From assembly GCA_038373865.1 (NCBI GenBank), contig JAXGGA010002218.1, forward strand, positions 62,001-126,000: a DNA stretch of 64,000 bases, in the 5' to 3' direction. The stretch's first letter is position 1. Each line of letters starts with the position of its first letter. The translations under genes and the position numbers were made by a program. The DNA is from Uloborus plumipes. Taxonomy: Eukaryota; Arthropoda; Arachnida; Araneae; Uloboridae. Positions 45,348 to 56,147 of this stretch are shown piece by piece. The notes beneath the pieces are model-generated. The model saw only the letters and a list, made by a program, of their open reading frames with translations, was not told the DNA's origin and made no database searches.

Positions 45348-46709
45348 ATGATGAAGTGTTGAATGAATTGGGAATGGTTATCTATAAAGCGTCTAGATTA
45401 TTAAGTTTTTCTACATTTTTTTTTCTTTCATTTCAATTTTTGTGCTGTTTTTATAATTTTTTAAGTGAGCTAATTTCTAAGAAATATGTTTCTAATTTAC
45501 AACTGCACGAAAACGCTTAAGCATACAATCGTAAATTTATTTAATGTAAAGTAGCACTTCTGTGTTCACAAAATTCTGCGAATTTATAGTTTTTTTTTTG
45601 CCTAATTTCTCATGAAACGAAAAGAAAGAAGAAAAATGAATGAAAAAAAGCTTAATATGTGTTTAATATATCTCTAATAATACGAAAAAAAATTAAAAGT
45701 AAGTAAAACGATTAAATAAACCATGAAAAATCAAAAATTAGAAAGTATCGTTTCGTGAAGAGAAAATGTGTCTGTTGATCTATCGGGCTTTCTCCCCCTC
45801 CCCTCCCCTCCCCCACCCTTTAATACATTTTCAAGGTACGATTGTATCGCAAATGAAATGTTTGTCTTTGTGCGATAAGTTACTCGCACAAGATTTTCTT
45901 TTAAGCGTTATTTTTTTTTCAATTGAGAAATTGATTTCTATCAATCTCAAAACACGCGTCTTTAAATTGAATTCCTATTTATGGAAAATCAAACTTCGTT
46001 ACTTTGTAGTGCGCATAAAATGTTTCAAAATTAAAGATATGTTTGCTTGCAAAATTTATTTTGATCTTCGAAAAAATAAATTCTGAACATAGTTTCAAAG
46101 AATGATATTCTAAAATGTTTGTCTTGTTTCAATTTGAAGAAAACTTAATATGCTTGAGTGAATACAAAGTACAAAAATATTTACAAGATAGTTGGATAAA
46201 TGCGCATAAATCTTAGGGTTTAATACTGAAATGTACAAAAAGAATCTCAAAATTCCACATGTCAGAATTAAGCTCACATCTACATTTCGCTCCTATGGTT
46301 CTAAAAATGATATCTGGAGTGTTGCCAAAAGAAGGTGCTGTAATTCTTATGCTACAAATAACGTGCTTTATTCTAATAAAAACTTCAAAATAACTTATCT
46401 TTCATTGTGGAAAAACTCAAATTATGACATATCTTTCCAAAAAGAATAACTGTAGATCAAAATTGTTTTTGTAAAAAGGCATTTACAAAATGAAATTTTT
46501 TTGCTTTCTGTTTTGAATTTGAAATAACTTTTCTTGTCGTTCTTACGTAATAGCGCAGTTGGAAACTGAGGAAAAAGCAGTTCTGCTTTGTATTGTTCTT
46601 TTGCCGATATTGTGTGAAATTGTTGACAAAGGAATTGAGAATTTGGTGCTCAGTGAACTGAATTTATTGAAATGTGAAATTTTTGAGCAATAACTTCGAA
46701 GCGTCCTGT
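45348..46709. other. Non-coding stretch with a 106-residue frame
   Basis: A 106-residue plus-strand frame (45766-46086) includes a CCCTCCCCTCC tract and otherwise reads as AT-rich translation with no domain. Frames at 45314 and 46231 are similar. No repeat is recognised. Confidence 0.4.
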
Positions 46710-46742
46710 TTTTAAAAGCAAAAATTCGATTTTTGCTTTTAA
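46710..46742. repeat. Perfect 33-bp hairpin
   Basis: Stem TTTAAAAGCAAAAAT (46710-46724) and its exact complement (46728-46742) around a TCG loop. It has no T-run or GC-rich stem of a terminator and no known role. Confidence 0.85.
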
Positions 46743-46959
46743 ATTTTTTTATTTATGCGTTCAAGAACAGGTATAGTTACGTCAGAGAAGTATTATTTCT
46801 GTGAGTCATGCACGATTACAAAGGAAGTGCTATTTGGGCGATCGCCCCCTCCTTGAGACGACGCATAGGAATCTTGGCATATTTTCCTTGAAGTCTTGAA
46901 AACGTAATTATAGCCTATTTAACATTACTTCAAGGACAGGGATCAGAACCTTCGGAGCT

Positions 46960-47200
46960 TTTATTGAAATTGAAGTTGCAAAAACTGAGTTTTAGACGAT
47001 CTTAGAAGTTCAGGACTCTCCGCTGGAAATATTTCAAAATTGGAAGTCCGCAAAACGTGCACTGGGACGCTTTTTTGATGACATAAGGATAAAAGATGGG
47101 GTTCTGCGAACACCCCTAGAAAGTTTTAGAATTTGAAGTTCCAAAAAATAGAAAATAAATGAAAAAAGTGGAGTTTTAGACCAGCTTCCATGAAAATAGG
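46960..47200. repeat. Loosely periodic repeat
   Basis: A phrase resembling GAAGTTGCAAAAACTGAGTT followed by TTAGACGATC recurs near 46972, 47043 and 47137 with spacing of about 70-95 bp, interleaved with GAAAGTTTTAGAATTT-like blocks. Divergence is high, so this may be an ancient minisatellite. Confidence 0.4.
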
Positions 47201-48800
47201 GGAAGGAAGTTCGGGAACCTATTAAAGAGCAACACAGAAATCAAATGCTCCACTCCTTAAAAATTTCCTTGAATCACCCTTACTCAGAGTAATGCAATAA
47301 GATGAAAAACTAATCTTTTTTTTTTTTTTATCGAAGGTTATATTGAAGTATTTTTATCGAAAACATAGTTTCATTTTAGTACAACAACTTTACTGTACTA
47401 GTAACATGATACTGCTAATTCCGAATAATTCACATAAAAATATAGGTTGGCTGTGGATGAGATAATTCCGCAAACAGAGTGCATAATTAAAAAACGAAGA
47501 AAATCATAAAATCATAATCTTATAAATGCGTTTAATACTTCCTACTAATAAGTGATTTAATTGGGAATACGAATAAGTATGCCCCTTTAAGATTGGATTA
47601 TTCTACCACGCATTTCTCTATCTTTCCTTCAGTCATACAGATGCCAACACTGTGTATCTGGTCCCGCAATGTTTGATTAATTAATTAGAAAAAGGTTTTA
47701 GTATTTTTTGTGATTTTAGTATTTTCAAAACACACCCTGAACTGCATCAGCGATACATTTTTTTTATCAGAGAACTCCTTTTTTTTAAACATATAAAAAC
47801 ATTTGTGTGTTTTGTTAATTTGCTTTTGCGTTTTTAATGTAGCATCGTACGTGTAATAAGTACTCACGTATTTCCATTCTTCTTTTCTACTTTTATTTAA
47901 AATTTATTTAAAACTTCTCATGTGGAGCTGAAAAATTAGTTTGTATCCAGTGGCAATCATCACGTTACTGTCTGTTTGCGTATTATGCGCCTGGCAGCCA
48001 CGAACGCTTCCATTTGAAAAAGGGGAGATAGGTTTAGGATGCGCACTTCCCGATGCCTTCGGTTTTTGTTCGCTTGCTACTTCCTCGTTGCATTTCCCCC
48101 CTATTTCGAGAAAGTCAGAAGAGACTTGGCACGTGCGCAGATTCGACGGAGGTCTCACAAGAAAATGTTAGACAGTACTTTTATATCGTGAGTGATCAGC
48201 GCGTGAAAACATTGGTGGAATGTAACATTAATGCAAGAGCGCCACTATGTGCAGTTTGACACATTTGCTTCTGCGTAGTTTTAATTCTTTACTAAATAAA
48301 TGCATAACACTTTTAATTCTGTTTCAAGTCTTTACTCATTAACTGCTCCAGAGCTTATTCTTCGTTTTGTTTTAACGTTTTACTCACAAACTGTTTAACG
48401 TTTTTGCTTCTACAGTGAATGTCCGTTATCCGCGGAATAGGATGGCACAGCAACCGCTGATATAATTGCGAATAATCCGAAAAATAGGTAAAAAACGACA
48501 CTTATGTATGGCAATAGCTAAAAAAATCAATAACACAGCTCATACATTTAACTGTGCTTTCATTTAAGTCTTTTCCTGTAGTTTTCAGCTTTTCTCAAGC
48601 TATGTCTCTTTACGCTTTTGTTTAACGAGTCAGCTCACCATTCGTATTTTTTCGTCTTTGCTGACACTATATTTCACAACTCTAATCACACTTAATTTTC
48701 ACTACTTCTCCATCATCCATTCCTATAAGGCAACTTAAGAAATTGAAGGAAAAAAACATTGAGAGAAGAAAACGCTGTATATCGTTTTCTATAACCCAAA
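47201..48800. other. Non-coding stretch with a GC-richer block
   Basis: A block at about 47940-48180 is visibly less AT-rich and is open on both strands (76 residues plus, 84 residues minus), but neither frame has a signal or family I know. It could be an unrecognised repeat or exon. At 48413-48480 a CAGTGAATGTCCGTTATCCG start recalls pogo/Tigger termini, without a matching right end. Confidence 0.4.
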
Positions 48801-49931
48801 GGGCGCTTTTACACTTACCGACACGGCAACGATAAATCGTAAGCGATTGTCGTCATCCGACATTGGAGCACGCAAAATGCATTAAAATATGCTATGCGCT
48901 TTTCCATCTCCCGATTCTAGGACGATTGTGCCGTCTCCGACTGAACGCTGTCGTTTGTCGTCCCACTCGTATCGGATGGCATCCGTCTCGCCTTTAAAAT
49001 CGGGACGATATTCATCCATCTGTTTACATTCTTCGAACTATAGCAATGGCGTTTAAATTCGACATCTCTGCATTTATAATACAAGCTTCAATTTGCAGAC
49101 GATTGATAAAAGCAGAGATGCAGCAATAAATAATTTAATCATTTTATTTTATACTTTGTTTCATTATTGTTACTCAGACGATTTTTTATGCTTCAAATAA
49201 AAGATCAAGTTTTCATTCTGATAGTGTTTGCGCCGCAGAGCGATTCTATTCGCCGAGACATTTCAATTTGATGCATCAAAATGAAATCTACTGTTATCAA
49301 GCGATGGTGTCAACGAAGAGGCGATTGACAACAAAACATGTTTATTGTTTTTTTAGTAACAACGAAATTAGGATATACCCTCTTATTAAAGAGCACTACA
49401 ACTACGAAAACAAATCAAAAGTATAATATTTCAACGACGAACTGCATCATGGCGAGCGGTGGACTGAATTTAAAAAGTTCTATGGCAACCTTTTGGTTAG
49501 TGGCTTGACGAATAAATTCGCCATTTATCGCTCTACGGTCCCAGCAGATAGTATGCGTTTCGTTCTTATTAGTAAACAAGGTGATAATATAATAAAGTTC
49601 TGAATATGTGAATATCATGCACTGAATATAGTCTTTTCATTTGTGCAATTTGTAAGTATTATGCATCCAATATCTTCTATTAATCTGTTTCCTCTTTTTG
49701 CGGAGGGAAAGTAAACATAACAGTCGTACTCTGTTAAATTGAGGGGACATGATAATATACGTGTGAACACAGTGCTGTCTCGAAATGAAATGCAGTGGAA
49801 AATGGGGCGTTCGGAGAAACGATATCGTTTGAGTGGAAAAACGGTGCTGTAGACGACACGGCACCGTACTTATCGTTGCAGTTTACCGTCCGACTTTCGT
49901 CGTTGTCGTGTCGTCAAGTGGAAAAGCGCCC
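48801..49931. mobile_element. 1.1-kb TIR element, superfamily unresolved (PIF/Harbinger-like?)
   Basis: Inverted ends of about 30 bp: GGGCGCTTTTACACTTACCG at the left, and the right end reads GGGCGCTTTTCCACTTGACG on the minus strand, continuing with a CGACACGxCAACGA match. AAA borders both sides (48798-48800 and 49932-49934), which could be a 3-bp duplication. Subterminal GTCGT/ACGAC motifs repeat at both ends. Interior frames (27 codons from an ATG at 49046; 67 codons on the minus strand at 49415-49618) show no DDE or Myb-type motif, so the copy is non-autonomous or badly decayed. PIF/Harbinger is suggested only by the G-rich TIR start and a possible 3-bp duplication. Confidence 0.7.
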
Positions 49932-50059
49932 AAATGCAGAACAAAGGTATACGAAAGAAAATTAAAATAACCAAAGAGAAATAATTTAAAAATATAGTTT
50001 AAAAAACTAAAAAATACGCTTTTCGAATTAATTAAAATATTTCATGATACTCTGATTTT

Positions 50060-50161
50060 CCTCTGATTTTAAAACTATTGAATATCCGCTAAGTTTACAT
50101 GCACTTATAATACATCAACATATGACACAGTTTAGCCTTTAGTATTAATAATAGTATTAAA
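50060..50161 (-). repeat. Repeat family T2, left part, split by Tc1
   Basis: Reverse-complement copy of 15985-16115: TATTGAATATCCGCTAAGTT, ACATGCACTTATAATACATC and TTAGTATTAATAATAGTATT all match. It stops exactly at the TA before the Tc1 element and resumes after it. Confidence 0.85.
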
Positions 50162-50163
50162 TA

Positions 50164-51381
50164 CACTGAAGTGACAAAAGTCATGGGATAGCAATATGCA
50201 AATTTTCAGATGGCAGTAGCATCGCATAGAACAGGTATAAATGCGCAGTGCTTTTACAGAGCTTTCATTTCTGTTCAAGTTATTCATGTGAAGAGGTTTT
50301 AACGTGATGATGACCGCACGACGTGAATTAACAGACTTTGAACGCGGAATGTTAGTTGGAGCTAGACGCATGGGTCATGCCATTTCGGAAATCGTTAGAG
50401 AATTCAACATTCCCAGATCCACTGTGTCAAGAGTGTGCCGAGAGTATGATATTTCAGGCATAACATCCCACCATGGACAGCGCAGTGGTCGACCGCCTGC
50501 ACTTAAAGATCAAGACCGGCGACGTCTGCAAAGAGTCGTAAATTCTAACAGACAAGCAACACTGCGTCAAATCACCGTAGAAATCAATGTGGGACGTACA
50601 ATGGACGTGTCTGCTAGAACTGTGCGGAGAAATTTGGATTTCTTGGGCTATTCCAGCAGAAGACCGACTCGAGTGCCTTTACTGACAGAACGACATCGCT
50701 TGCAGCGACTCTCGTGGGCACGTGAGCATATCGGTTGGTCCCTAGATGAATGGAAAACCGTGGCCTGATCCGATGAGTCACGATTTCAGCTGGTAAGAGC
50801 CGATGGTAGGGTTCGAGTGTGGCGCAGACCCCACGAAGCCATGGACCCAAACTGTCAGCAAGGCACTGTTCAAGCTGGTGGTGGCTCCGTAATGGTGTGG
50901 GCTGTTTTTTCATGGCATGGACTTGGTCCTCTAGTGCGACTGGACCGAACATTGACTGGAAATGCTTATGTGCAGCTACTTGGAGATCACTTGCAGCCAT
51001 TCATGGACTTCATGTACCCAAACAACGATGGGATTTTTATGGATGACAATGCGCCATGTCACCGGGCCACAACTGTTCGCAATTGGTTTGAAGAAAATTC
51101 TGGACAATTCCAACGAATGATTTGGCCACCTAGATCGCCCGACATGAATCCCATTGAGCATTTATGGGACACCATCGAGAGGTCTGTTCGTGCCCAAAAT
51201 CCTGCCCCATCAACGCTTTCACAATTATGGACGTCTATCGAGACAGCATGGCTCAATATTCCTGCAGAAGACTTCCAACGACTTGTTGAGTCCATGCCAC
51301 GTCGAGTTGTTGCACTTCGCCGGGCAAAAGGAGGGCCGACACGATATTAAGAGGTATCCCATGACTTTTGTCACTTCAGTG
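50164..51381 (+). mobile_element. Nearly intact Tc1-like element (DD36E)
   Basis: Terminal inverted repeats CACTGAAGTGACAAAAGTCA (extending to TGGGATA, 27 bp) are perfect at both ends, and TA flanks the element (50162-50163 and 51382-51383). The 1218-bp body contains one transposase frame spanning most of its length. The related, uninterrupted repeat at 15.9-16.1 kb gives an approximate empty site. The clean ends and single visible lesion in the gene suggest recent insertion. Confidence 0.96.
50307..51350 (+). pseudogene. Tc1/mariner transposase with one in-frame stop
   Basis: A frame of 347 codons from ATG at 50307 to TAA at 51348-51350, the usual size for the family, interrupted only by TGA at codon 154 (50766-50768) just before the first catalytic Asp. 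The N-terminus holds two helix-turn-helix segments (LTDFERGMLVGARRMG to STVSRVCREY; then RRRLQRVVNSNRQATLRQI) with an AT-hook-like GQRSGRPPA between. Catalytic residues are Asp156 (SDESRF), Asp247 (MDDNAPCH) and Glu284 (MNPIEH). The last two are separated by 36 residues, so this is DD36E spacing rather than the DD34E of classical Tc1. It ends with RRAKGGPTRY. The stop replaces a residue that is usually aromatic, probably Trp by a G-to-A change. A start at GTG 50304 is less likely. As read it encodes only a DNA-binding fragment. Confidence 0.95.
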
Positions 51382-51383
51382 TA

Positions 51384-51590
51384 TATTACTTTTTTATTTG
51401 CAAAGAGCGTGAATTTTATCTTTTATTCAGAGTTACATACAAACAATTCAAACACTTAAAATACATCAACATGTAATATAGTTTAGCCTTTAGCATTAAT
51501 ATTAGTGTTAAAAATGTTACTTTTTTATTTGTAAAGAACATGAATTTATATTTTATTCGGAGATACATACATACATACAAACAAACAAAC
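51384..51590 (-). repeat. Repeat family T2, right part
   Basis: Continues the minus-strand T2 dimer after the Tc1 insertion: AGAGCGTGAATTTTATCTTT, CAGAGTTACATACA, then a second unit with AATACATCAACATGTAATAT and GAACATGAATTTATATTTTA. Together with 50060-50161 it reconstructs the two-unit arrangement seen at 15829-16115. Confidence 0.8.
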
Positions 51591-52349
51591 CACATGTGAA
51601 ACTGATAAAAGCGTATTAAAAAAAGATGACAACTAAACTCGATAGCGTTAAATACTTTTTTCAAAGATTATTTAATAGGCATTCATTGGAACATAAAGTG
51701 TTTGAATTAGAATCCCCTTTCTACTTGATCATTAGAAATAAAATAGGATCGGATTGTGCGTGTATGCTTATTTAATTTTGCCCAATCAAAATAAATCCAA
51801 TCAAGTAACATTCCATTTGACGTAATGCTTCATTATTTATCGTCTGCTTTGGATCTAGGCAATCGATTGTATGAACAATTAATTATAAACTGAAAGTCTA
51901 GGGTTGCCTTTGACTGATTTATTTTCCGTTTAGTACATGAAGAGGGGAAAAATAACAGATGATAATTTTTGACAACTTCAAATTAGGAATTGTTTTTCCA
52001 AAAAATATCTTCAAAACCGTCTTACTATCATATAACGTCTACACACTGTGAACTATGCGCTTTGAGATAATAACTGAAATGTACACGGACATTTTGTAAT
52101 GACTGATGCGATCTCTAAAGAGCTGATGAAAACTCTAACCAAATTTTTGCTCTAAAAATTCTACAGGATCGTTTAGTATTGGAAATATATCATGTACGTA
52201 ATATAAAAACGAGAACAAACAAAGCCAAGGGAATCAGTTGTAAATTTTGAATACACAAAAGAAAAACAAGATTTGTAATAATTTTCTCTTTGAAAGAGAC
52301 ATTAAAATTCCTTTCTGTTCCATTGTCAAAAAGAGATAATTAGCAGAGA
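51591..52349. other. Non-coding stretch without recognised features
   Basis: AT-rich, without open frames or repeats that I recognise. Confidence 0.5.
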
Positions 52350-52354
52350 CAAAG

Positions 52355-52744
52355 TTGTGTAGCTGTGCAGTGGTTAAAACGCCTGCCTCTCACGCCCAAA
52401 GGCACCGGATCGAACCTGCTGCAGTCAGTTGTTTTTTAAGGAAGCAAATAATCGACAGTTTCCATGTCGTATGATTATGCAGCATGTAAAAGATCCCTCG
52501 AGTACTCGTTTGGCATGCAGTATCTCTTGTCCAAATTAAATTCCTAGTGCAGTTTCGCATCGAACAGAGCATAGGTGCCTATATGTAGTGGGGAAACTGG
52601 GCGTCAAAATTATCGTGGCAATGGCATTCCCTCGATAGTAGTGCCACATGAAAAGAATGCCGGTGTCGGAGAAAGCACTAGGTCTGCAAATGGTAATGGC
52701 CAAACGCAGCCCCGTTTGAAACAAAACATTAAAAAAAAAAAAAA
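52355..52744 (+). mobile_element. tRNA-derived SINE, third type
   Basis: A tRNA-like head carries A box TAGCTGTGCAGTGG (52360-52373) and B box GGATCGAACCT (52407-52417, 9 of 11 to consensus). It is followed by a body with CATGTAAAAGATCCCTCGAG and a 14-base A-tail (52731-52744), total about 390 bp. No clear target duplication is visible because the right part has been caught in an inverted duplication that starts inside the SINE at 52556. Plus-strand polymerase III transcription is inferred from the boxes only. Confidence 0.7.
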
Positions 52745-54298
52745 GCCGAAACGTACCAGGAAAATAATGGGCAGCTAATGTGCCTAATTTCTACTGGTAA
52801 AATATTTGGTCAAATGAAAAAGTTTCCCGTTACAAGTCAGAAATCTTTCTGAAATTAACCTAGAATCTTTTTGAAGACCTGATAAGAACTAGTCATATTT
52901 CTAGAATAAATCAGGATCCTTCCATGACAACTTAAATATGTTCATAGCAATAGCTGCAAACCTTTCTGGTTTATCTGGAAAACTTCTGAACCAAAAGGCT
53001 GAACTGCAAGCAAATGCCAATCAGCTTACGTACTTTCAGTTCTTGCAAAGGGATACTACCCAAAGACTGCACGTTTTCCTTGGCTGGAACTTAGTCAATC
53101 TGAAAGAATCATAACGGAACTTTAGGCGGAACTCATAATAACCAAGTTTAATACATTTTCATATTTACACTTTTAGCTAAAAGTGTTTTTCACAACAGTG
53201 CGAAATCTGTAGTTGTTAAATTTTTAGCGATTCAGGAAACTTTTTTCTGAAAAATACTTGTTTTACGTTTTCATACAAGAGACTGATGCAAACCTGTGGA
53301 ATTCCGAAACCTTGCTTGGAACTAATCAGTTGCGTTTTGGATTTTTTTTTTTGCATAAGTGTAAATCTAAAGGCTACAGTGGACAAATAAAATTTATTTT
53401 TTTCAATTATTGATTTATATGTCTAAAACTTTCTGTGCTTGTATTATTGTAAGCATAAAAAACACAAATTAGTGCAAAAACCATGAATACTTTTTTTCAA
53501 ATTTCAAATTTGAATATTTTTTAACAAAATTTCAAAATGTTCCAGACGTCACAATTTTTTTTTCAAACTTTGAATTTCCACTTAATTTTCAATCATTAGG
53601 CATGATTGCATAAAACAATGCATTACATGCAATGTTTCTACAGATTTCGCACTGTTGTGAAAAACACTTTTAGCTAAAAGTGTAAATATGAAAATGTATT
53701 AAACTTGGTTATTATGAGTTCCGCCTAAAGTTCCGTTATGATTCTTTCAGATTGACTAAGTTCCAGCCAAGGAAAACGTGCAGTCTTTGGGTAGTATCCC
53801 TTTGCAAGAACTGAAAGTACGTAAGCTGATTGGCATTTGCTTGCAGTTCAGCCTTTTGGTTCAGAAGTTTTCCAGATAAACCAGAAAGGTTTGCAGCTAT
53901 TGCTATGAACATATTTAAGTTGTCATGGAAGGATCCTGATTTATTCTAGAAATATGACTAGTTCTTATCAGGTCTTCAAAAAGATTCTAGGTTAATTTCA
54001 GAAAGATTTCTGACTTGTAACGGGAAACTTTTTCATTTGACCAAATATTTTACCAGTAGAAATTAGGCACATTAGCTGCCCATTATTTTCCTGGTACGTT
54101 TCGGCTTTTTTTTTTTTTTTTTCAATGTTTTGTTTCAAACGGGGCTGCGTTTGGCCATTACCATTTGCAGACCTAGTGCTTTCTCCGACACCGGCATTCT
54201 TTTCATGTGGCACTACTATCGAGGGAATGCCATTGCCACGATAATTTTGACGCCCAGTTTCCCCACTACATATAGGCACCTATGCTCTGTTCGATGCG
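52556..54298. repeat. Large inverted duplication, ~657-bp arms
   Basis: 52556-53212 is repeated inverted at 53639-54298 with almost no differences by eye. The clearest change is in the SINE poly-A run, which is preceded by T in one arm and G in the other and differs in length. The 426-bp spacer (53213-53638) is unique between them. Because the left edge lies within the SINE, the right arm contains a 3' SINE piece with its tail as poly-T (54106-54122). Identical open frames of about 52 residues on both arms (52575 plus, 54279 minus) are shadows of the duplication. Confidence 0.92.
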
Positions 54299-54304
54299 AT
54301 GGAA

Positions 54305-54455
54305 CGGTTTGAAACTTTGTTAAAAAAATATTTAAATTTGAAATTTGAAAAAAAGTATTCATTGTTTTTGCACTAATTTGTGTTTTTTATGCTTTTGGAT
54401 GCAGTAAATATACAATAATACAAGCACATAAAGTTTTAGACATACTATATTTACA
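54305..54455 (-). repeat. Inverted copy of the spacer segment
   Basis: This piece is the reverse complement of about 53419-53545 in the spacer of the large inverted duplication (shared AAGCATAAAAAACACAAATT, AGTGCAAAAA, TCAAATTTCAAATTTGAATA), but more diverged than the arms. The locus thus has at least two rounds of inversion-duplication. Confidence 0.75.
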
Positions 54456-55329
54456 TATAAGTGGGCGTGGTTTTTGCTATTTTCGGATGAAACTGCATTG
54501 TGTTTGCACCTTTGACCCCCCCTAGAAAAACTTGATGTGACGGCCCTGTGGTTCGCAAATATTGATCACAAAGGTTTTGGATTTCAATTCCAAAACATTT
54601 CTGGGCAGAGAACTCCAAAACTCATTTTCTTCAACATCATCAAAACTCCTCCAAAATTACGCTGTTAGAACTTCAATATCGAAAACTTACAGGAGGCAAG
54701 TCCATCAAAGGAGGGGCGGCGTTCGCCTCATCGCCCATCCCTTGTATCCGTCCCTGCTCTTAAAAAATAAAATATTTTTTGTAAAAATAGTTATGAGATC
54801 ACCATTAGCCTAAGAACTGTTTCAAAATCGCAAAAGGGGAAAGTCCTCAGGTTTAAAAGTGAATCCAGCGATGCTAGAAGCACATTTGAACATGGTCGCT
54901 ATAAAAGGAGTTCCAACCCAACTTCCTCAAGGATCCTTACCCCATTAATCCTAACTCATGAATATGCACCATCATTTTATTCAAAGACAGACGTCGAAAG
55001 CGGATCAGACCAGTTCTCGACAATGAGTCTTGAAAGTGTTGACACAGAGTCAAGTGGTCGTTTGTTTATTTACTTCCTGACTGTAACGCTCCGCTGTTGC
55101 ACAGTCACGAGGAAGTGTCTGAGGGCGCCAAATAACCCCCTCAGTCACGGATTTCCTGTGCTCACTCGATGTTCTGCCGATTGGTCATTTCCTTGTTGAG
55201 AGTCCTCTTCCGCTTGAATGAATTGAGGAGCCATTTGATCGAAATGAAGGTTGATTATCGGAATTTGGGTAAGAAATCACCAGCACCCGAGATATGTCGC
55301 CAAGTTCTTGGCAGAAAACGAGGGTAATA
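54456..55329. other. Non-coding stretch without recognised features
   Basis: Moderate GC. An 83-residue frame at 54562-54813 has no recognised domain, and 55035-55200 is mildly GC-rich with no coding or repeat signature that I can name. It may include old repeats. Confidence 0.35.
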
Positions 55330-56140
55330 GGTTGAGACTGAAAAGCATTTGGCATTGCATGATTAATGTCCATGGGATTCTCTCACATCTGAGTTTTCAT
55401 TGTCATCCGAATCAGGCTAACAGTCAGTTCTAAACAAATCATAGAAGCAAGCAAAACACCACCAACTCGTTTATTCCATCCGTGGACTAGTTTCGTGCTT
55501 TTTAGCATTCGTCAGCATGGAATATTGCAGTATACCCGAGCCGAGCCTCAAAATTTACGATTTGTACCGTACCAAATCGCTCGCTGGTATCGCTTGCTGG
55601 TATTCTAATTTCACATTAGCTACCAGTTTTTTTGACTCTCTTTGCTTTCTAAGAGAATTTCTGCCTCCAGCTCGCTTAATTCCTACCCATGCTGACAAGT
55701 GCTAAAAAAACGAAACTGCAGTCCATATATAAAATAAATGAGTTGGTGGTGTATTGCTTGTTTCTGCCATAGGCTTAGGGACGGTTACTTATTGCTTTAA
55801 ACCATAAAAGGTCCATCTGTCCTGAAATTTTCAGCGGGTGGTTAGAAATTTCCGACATAAGAGTTGGTATTGCATGGTTAATAATCATGGGATTTGCCGA
55901 CAGCTCACTGTTTTCAGTGTTATCCAAAACAGACAATCAATTCCAAACAAGCCGAATGTTGGAGGTCCATCATCTGTCTTGAATTTTTCAGCATGTATTT
56001 TTAAAATTTCATGTTTACGGATCGGCTTGCATTATTAATAATCATAGGATTCGCTCGTAACTTAGTTTTAAGAGTCATCCAAAACAGCCAATTCCAAGAA
56101 AATCATAGATGGTCCATCTGTCCTGAATTTTTCAGCATTT
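55330..56140. repeat. ~150-bp tandem array interrupted by a foldback
   Basis: Units share GGTCCATCTGTCCTGAATTT with TTCAGC (near 55809, 55965 and 56111), TTGCATGGTTAATAATCATG and GGATTTGCC/GGATTCGCTC. A further unit at about 55345-55445 stops where foldback F3 is inserted. Frames of about 60 residues follow the repeats and are not supported. Confidence 0.7.
55447..55799. mobile_element. Foldback element F3 (ACTCGGTTA family)
   Basis: Inverted arms with CACCACCAACTCGTTTATTC and GAAACTGCAGTCCAT / TGAGTTGGTGGTGTATTGC. The inside shares TTTACGATTTGTACCGTACC and TTCACATTAGCTACCAGTTT with F1. The right terminus GGGACGGTTACTTATTGCTT matches the outer end of F1 and F2. It sits within the 150-bp tandem array. 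Confidence 0.7.
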
Positions 56141-56147
56141 AGACATT

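Noticed and set aside
45766..46086. 106-residue frame with Pro-rich start
   Set aside because: The Pro run is a CCCTCC tract. The rest resembles translated AT-rich DNA.
47941..48171. Overlapping 76- and 84-residue frames in a GC-richer block as an exon
   Set aside because: Open on both strands, which is expected when GC rises. No splice pair or domain could be identified.
52575..54279. Identical ~52-residue frames on opposite strands
   Set aside because: Both come from the inverted duplication of the SINE body. Identity reflects DNA duplication, not protein constraint.
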